Origin: Clostridium sp. CAG:451
GTDB lineage: Bacteria > Bacillota_I > Bacilli_A > RF39 > UBA660
DNA length: 7,295 bases
Direction: 5' to 3'
NCBI GenBank assembly: GCA_000438295.1
Contig: FR901085.1
Coordinates: forward strand, 1 to 7,295
Part shown: one piece after another, positions 5,214 to 7,295 of the stretch
Layout: each line of letters begins with the position of its first letter
How positions within the stretch are numbered: position 1 is the stretch's first letter
Position numbers and translations under genes: made by a program
The notes under the pieces: model-generated
The model's input: the letters and a program-made list of their open reading frames with translations, nothing else
The model's database searches: none
Told to the model about the DNA's origin: nothing

Positions 5214-6638
5214 TCAATTACTAATCACAAAGGGATCAGACTTAGTTCCTGTTCCCGATACTATCTTTACTGTAGATTTTAGATTCATAGATGGACGAGA
5301 GCCGTACGAATTCGTCGGACTATCGTTGTAGACACTGCCACCGTTGTAGACGTAACGGACGTCCGAGGCATCTAATGGTGTTAATGTCCAATAAGTAGTA
5401 TTATTACCATATTTATCAAATTGTCCTGCCATTAATTCACCCATTCTTAGTAGTCCTATTTTGGCAGTAGTAGTTGATGTTATTAGATTATTACCTGTTA
5501 CATCTTGATATTTTGCTAATTTATAATTATCTCCATTAACTACAGTTCCCAAGTACCACGTTGTATTATCTTCTATCATATTTACTTGTTCACTAGTTAA
5601 ATATGTACCGCTTGTCAAATAATTACCATTTAAGAATGTTCCTATTGTATTATCTTTAGAAAATGTTGCATTACTTCCAAAAGCTAGTGTTTTATAAGCA
5701 CCACTATCCTTTAAAGGTATAGCACTAGTTATTTTGGTACCTGTTCCGTTTTCATGGCTTACTATTCGATACAGATTGTTTTCTCCGGTTCCAAAGCTTA
5801 TATATTCACCACTATATCTTGTTGACAATAATGCTCCTGTTGGAGAATCATTATCACCTTGAAGCCTGTACGGATTATCAACAGTTCCATCACCGTCTAT
5901 AATTTTCACAGCAGATTCTAGATTTATAGATGGGCGAGAGCCGAACGAAGACGCCGGACTACCGCCGCTGCCATAACCGTAGTAGACGACGTAACGGACG
6001 TTCGAGGCATTTAATGGTGTTAATGTCCACCAATACAAACCATTATTTAAGTATCCTGTGAAATCTGTAGCATTTTTATAACTCATTGTATACTCGTAAA
6101 CATTTAATAAACCTACAGCATCTGTTACCGTAGTAGTTTTTGCTGGTTTAGTTGTTTCTGTTGTTGAAGTGGCATTCCAAACACTATCGGTTTTAATAAA
6201 TTTATCTGGTTCTCTTAAATTACCTAGAAAACCATCTACTGATGTATCATTTAACCACTGTTCCATATAGCTACCTTGGAAAGCTGTATTACCATCTGCA
6301 TTATATGGTAATGCTGATATATTCCACTGTGTTACTAATTTTACCGAGTTATCGCTTGGAACTGAAGTATCATTTAACCACTGTTCCATATAACTACCTT
6401 GAAAAGCTGCATTACCATCTGCATTATATGGTATGCTTGATATATTCCATTGTGTTACTAATTTTACAGAGTTATCAGATGGATCTATTGATACTGCTCT
6501 CCATAACTTTCCACTATACCAAATATAATTATTAGGATTAGTTCCTGTAATAAATGTTTGCTCTGAATCTGTTGTATCAAAGACTCCATTTGCTCCTAGT
6601 CCATTACTTTGTAGTGTTTCTGCTACTGTAGAAAGCAT
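5214..6638 (-). CDS. DGR target protein with two variable C-type-lectin-like (DUF6273-like) domains; 3' portion of a broken surface gene
   Basis: This 474-residue frame ends at TGA (5214-5216). It has two related domains. Domain 1 (about 38-265) runs from YIWYSGKLWRAVSID through WLNDTSVDGFLGNLREPD and YWWTLTPLNASNVRYV to FGSRPSINL. Domain 2 (about 280-474) repeats the scheme from YISFGTGENNLYRIVS to TYWTLTPLDASDVRYV and YGSRPSMNL. The W-T-L-T-P ... G-S-R-P-S-x-N-L pattern resembles the DUF6273/FGE-like C-type-lectin fold used as a ligand-binding scaffold by DGR target proteins. Each domain ends with a variable repeat (residues 211-235 and 424-448). The product is probably displayed on the cell surface. 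It has no signal peptide: the frame is open only to 6701 and joins the preceding coding region by a frameshift. The ATG has AGGGG upstream, but it corresponds to the middle of a repeat unit (GKTGDKM), so it may not be a natural start. Confidence 0.75.
   Translation of the reverse strand: MLSTVAETLQSNGLGANGVFDTTDSEQTFITGTNPNNYIWYSGKLWRAVSIDPSDNSVKLVTQWNISSIPYNADGNAAFQGSYMEQWLNDTSVPSDNSVKLVTQWNISALPYNADGNTAFQGSYMEQWLNDTSVDGFLGNLREPDKFIKTDSVWNATSTTETTKPAKTTTVTDAVGLLNVYEYTMSYKNATDFTGYLNNGLYWWTLTPLNASNVRYVVYYGYGSGGSPASSFGSRPSINLESAVKIIDGDGTVDNPYRLQGDNDSPTGALLSTRYSGEYISFGTGENNLYRIVSHENGTGTKITSAIPLKDSGAYKTLAFGSNATFSKDNTIGTFLNGNYLTSGTYLTSEQVNMIEDNTTWYLGTVVNGDNYKLAKYQDVTGNNLITSTTTAKIGLLRMGELMAGQFDKYGNNTTYWTLTPLDASDVRYVYNGGSVYNDSPTNSYGSRPSMNLKSTVKIVSGTGTKSDPFVISN
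5294..5369 (-). repeat. Variable repeat of domain 2 (downstream VR)
   Basis: Codons 424-448 of the 5214-6638 frame (ASDVRYVYNGGSVYND...SYGSR) align gap-free to the TR. Nine of 22 TR adenines are changed, for example Asn codons to GAC, TAC, GGT, AGT and GAT. Five non-adenine differences also occur, including T-to-A changes at TAT to AAT and TTC to TAC. It is therefore more diverged than the other VR and may derive from an older or different template. It ends 180 bp from the TR. Confidence 0.8.
5933..6008 (-). repeat. Variable repeat of domain 1 (upstream VR)
   Basis: Codons 211-235 of the 5214-6638 frame (ASNVRYVVYYGYGSGGSP...FGSR) align gap-free to the TR. Of 15 differences, 14 are at TR adenines: eight of the nine Asn codons became TAC, GTC, TAC, TAC, TAT, AGC, GGC and GGT, with every third base kept. 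The only other change is one T to G (GTC to GGC). The last 16 bases match the TR exactly. This is the clear product of adenine-directed mutagenesis. Confidence 0.87.
6237..6482 (-). repeat. Tandem duplication of a 123-bp (41-codon) coding unit
   Basis: Units at 6360-6482 and 6237-6359 encode nearly identical 41-residue segments starting PSDNSVKLVTQWNIS and ending YMEQWLNDTSV. They differ mainly at SI/AL and A/T. The duplication is in frame and sits at the start of domain 1. Domain 2 has no equivalent duplication, so this is probably a recent local expansion. Confidence 0.9.
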
Positions 6639-6920
6639 CTTATCCCCTGTCTTACCATAAGCATTTATCTTTATACTAAATGATAAGTCTCCTGCTTGGA
6701 TCTATTGATACTGCCCTCCATAGCTTTCCACTATACCAAATATAGTTATTAGGATCAGTTCCTGTAATAAATGTTTGTTCTGAATCAGTTGTATCAATTT
6801 TACCATTATCCCCTACTCCAGAAAGTAATACATTTGCTACTGGTCCAGTAGTTACTTTCATCTTATCACCTGTCTTACCATAAGCATTTATCTTGATACT
6901 AAATGCTAAGTTTCCCCCAT
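6481..6920 (-). repeat. Tandem duplication of about 220 bp spanning the frame break
   Basis: Window segments about 6481-6697 and 6698-6920 are direct repeats, offset by 217 bp at one end and 223 bp at the other. The difference equals a two-codon indel (VGDNGKID versus ANGVFD). Both encode a segment beginning near FSIKINAYGKTGDKM and ending at YIWYSGKLWRAVSIDPS. The join between the copies, near 6695-6704, puts the second copy in a different frame. Confidence 0.85.
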
Positions 6921-7295
6921 CTCCTTGGGGATTATATGACTCATCTACATACATTCTAAGACGATATTTTGTTGAGAAACTTGTAGAGGTTGTTCCTTTA
7001 GCTAGACTCATCATATTAGCAGGACGTCCTGTATATGTATTTTCTGTTGATTCAGTTTTATATACTTTAGGTGCCATTACCTCAGTTTCATTATTATTTT
7101 CATCTAGACTTGTTAAATATAGTTTTATATATTTACCATCTATCTTTTTAGTACCTGTTGTTACATCCTCTGCTGCTATTTCCCAGTTTGCTGTTGTTAC
7201 ATCTTCTGCTGCTATTTCCCAGTTGATGTTTTCTGATCCTTTAATTGTACCTGATAAAGTAAAATCAAAGTATTCTCCAGCTGTTAATCTTACCT
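6676..7295 (-). CDS. N-terminal-side portion of the broken surface protein gene (partial, frameshifted)
   Basis: The frame is open from the window edge (7295) and ends at TAG (6676-6678). It therefore starts outside the window; the ATG at 7077 is internal. The visible product contains VRLTAGEYFDFTLSGTIKG, a 12-residue direct repeat (NWEIAAEDVTT twice), LYLTSLDENNNETEVMAPKVYK, YRLRMYVDESYNPQGDGG, FSIKINAYGKTGDKM, and the start of the lectin-like domain (YIWYSGKLWRAVSIDPS). It then leaves the homologous frame and stops after RRLII. The beta-rich LTAGEY...YRLRMYVDES...FSIKINAYG region resembles stalk domains of surface proteins in uncultured low-GC gut bacteria. That is a resemblance, not a firm family call. 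Together with 5214-6638 it forms one gene split at a duplication junction. Confidence 0.7.
   Translation of the reverse strand, partial: VRLTAGEYFDFTLSGTIKGSENINWEIAAEDVTTANWEIAAEDVTTGTKKIDGKYIKLYLTSLDENNNETEVMAPKVYKTESTENTYTGRPANMMSLAKGTTSTSFSTKYRLRMYVDESYNPQGDGGNLAFSIKINAYGKTGDKMKVTTGPVANVLLSGVGDNGKIDTTDSEQTFITGTDPNNYIWYSGKLWRAVSIDPSRRLII
6695..6704 (-). other. Frame-breaking duplication junction
   Basis: On the minus strand the sequence reads TAGATCCAAG here. The incoming frame continues as Ile-Asp-Pro-Ser-Arg-Arg to a stop at 6676. The outgoing frame (Gln-Ala-Gly-Asp-Leu-Ser-Phe-Ser) is preceded by TAG at 6702-6704. In the intact copy downstream (near 6475-6482), GATCCA continues into TCTGATAAC; here it joins CAAGCAGGAGAC from the middle of the repeat unit. 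This looks like recombination at a short GATCCA/CCAAG microhomology, not a point indel. Confidence 0.7.
7153..7224 (-). repeat. 36-bp tandem repeat coding NWEIAAEDVTT(A/G)
   Basis: Two adjacent 36-bp units (7189-7224 and 7153-7188) encode NWEIAAEDVTTA and NWEIAAEDVTTG in frame. They are nearly identical in DNA, which points to recent slippage or duplication in the stalk part of the surface protein. Confidence 0.9.

Noticed and set aside
5038..6008. The three GC-richer repeats as a CRISPR array or IS remnant
   Set aside because: Spacing is irregular, two copies are in frame inside a gene, and the differences are adenine-directed; no terminal inverted repeats or transposase are present.
6242..6535. 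Plus-strand open frame with an internal repeat
   Set aside because: Its repeat merely mirrors the 123-bp duplication of the minus-strand gene; no SD or family resemblance.
7075..7077. ATG at 7077 as the start of the surface gene
   Set aside because: The frame is open well beyond it to the window edge, with homologous repeat-bearing sequence upstream, so it is an internal Met.

Overview
The window comes from a low-GC Gram-positive bacterium. The DNA is AT-rich, Shine-Dalgarno sites are strong (GGAGG/GAGGTG type), and the genes match a Bacilli-type rimP-nusA-ylxR-infB operon. Tryptophan is encoded by TGG and TGA is used as a stop, so this is the standard bacterial code and not the Mycoplasma one. 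The surface-protein style resembles what I know from uncultured gut Bacilli (RF39-like) genomes; that placement is inference.

Layout. 1-159 (+) is the C-terminal tail of a probable Rpn/PD-(D/E)XK nuclease-family protein. It converges on the operon over a bidirectional terminator (141-178). 178-4023 (-) is a compact transcription/translation operon: rimP-like (short), nusA, ylxR, infB. It has a promoter at about 4085-4113 and a hairpin in its short leader. ylxQ and rbfA, common members of this operon in Bacillus, are absent. 4163-4849 (+) is a CPBP-family membrane protease-like protein, divergent from the operon and closed by its own terminator.

4850-5213 has no gene. It holds a terminator, a 76-bp non-coding element (5038-5113), and a perfect 12-bp inverted repeat (5171-5206). 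5214-7295 (-) is a repeat-rich, probably surface-exposed protein with C-type-lectin-like (DUF6273-like) domains. It is broken into two frames at the junction of a tandem duplication.

The main discovery is a diversity-generating retroelement (DGR) signature. The 76-bp element at 5038-5113, read on the minus strand, is a template repeat (TR) with nine AAC/AAT codons. It aligns without gaps to two 76-bp variable repeats (VRs) inside the surface gene (5294-5369 and 5933-6008). In the upstream VR, 14 of 15 differences fall on TR adenines; in the downstream VR, 9 of 14 do. No reverse transcriptase or Avd gene lies in the window, so the enzyme must be outside it, act in trans, or have been lost.
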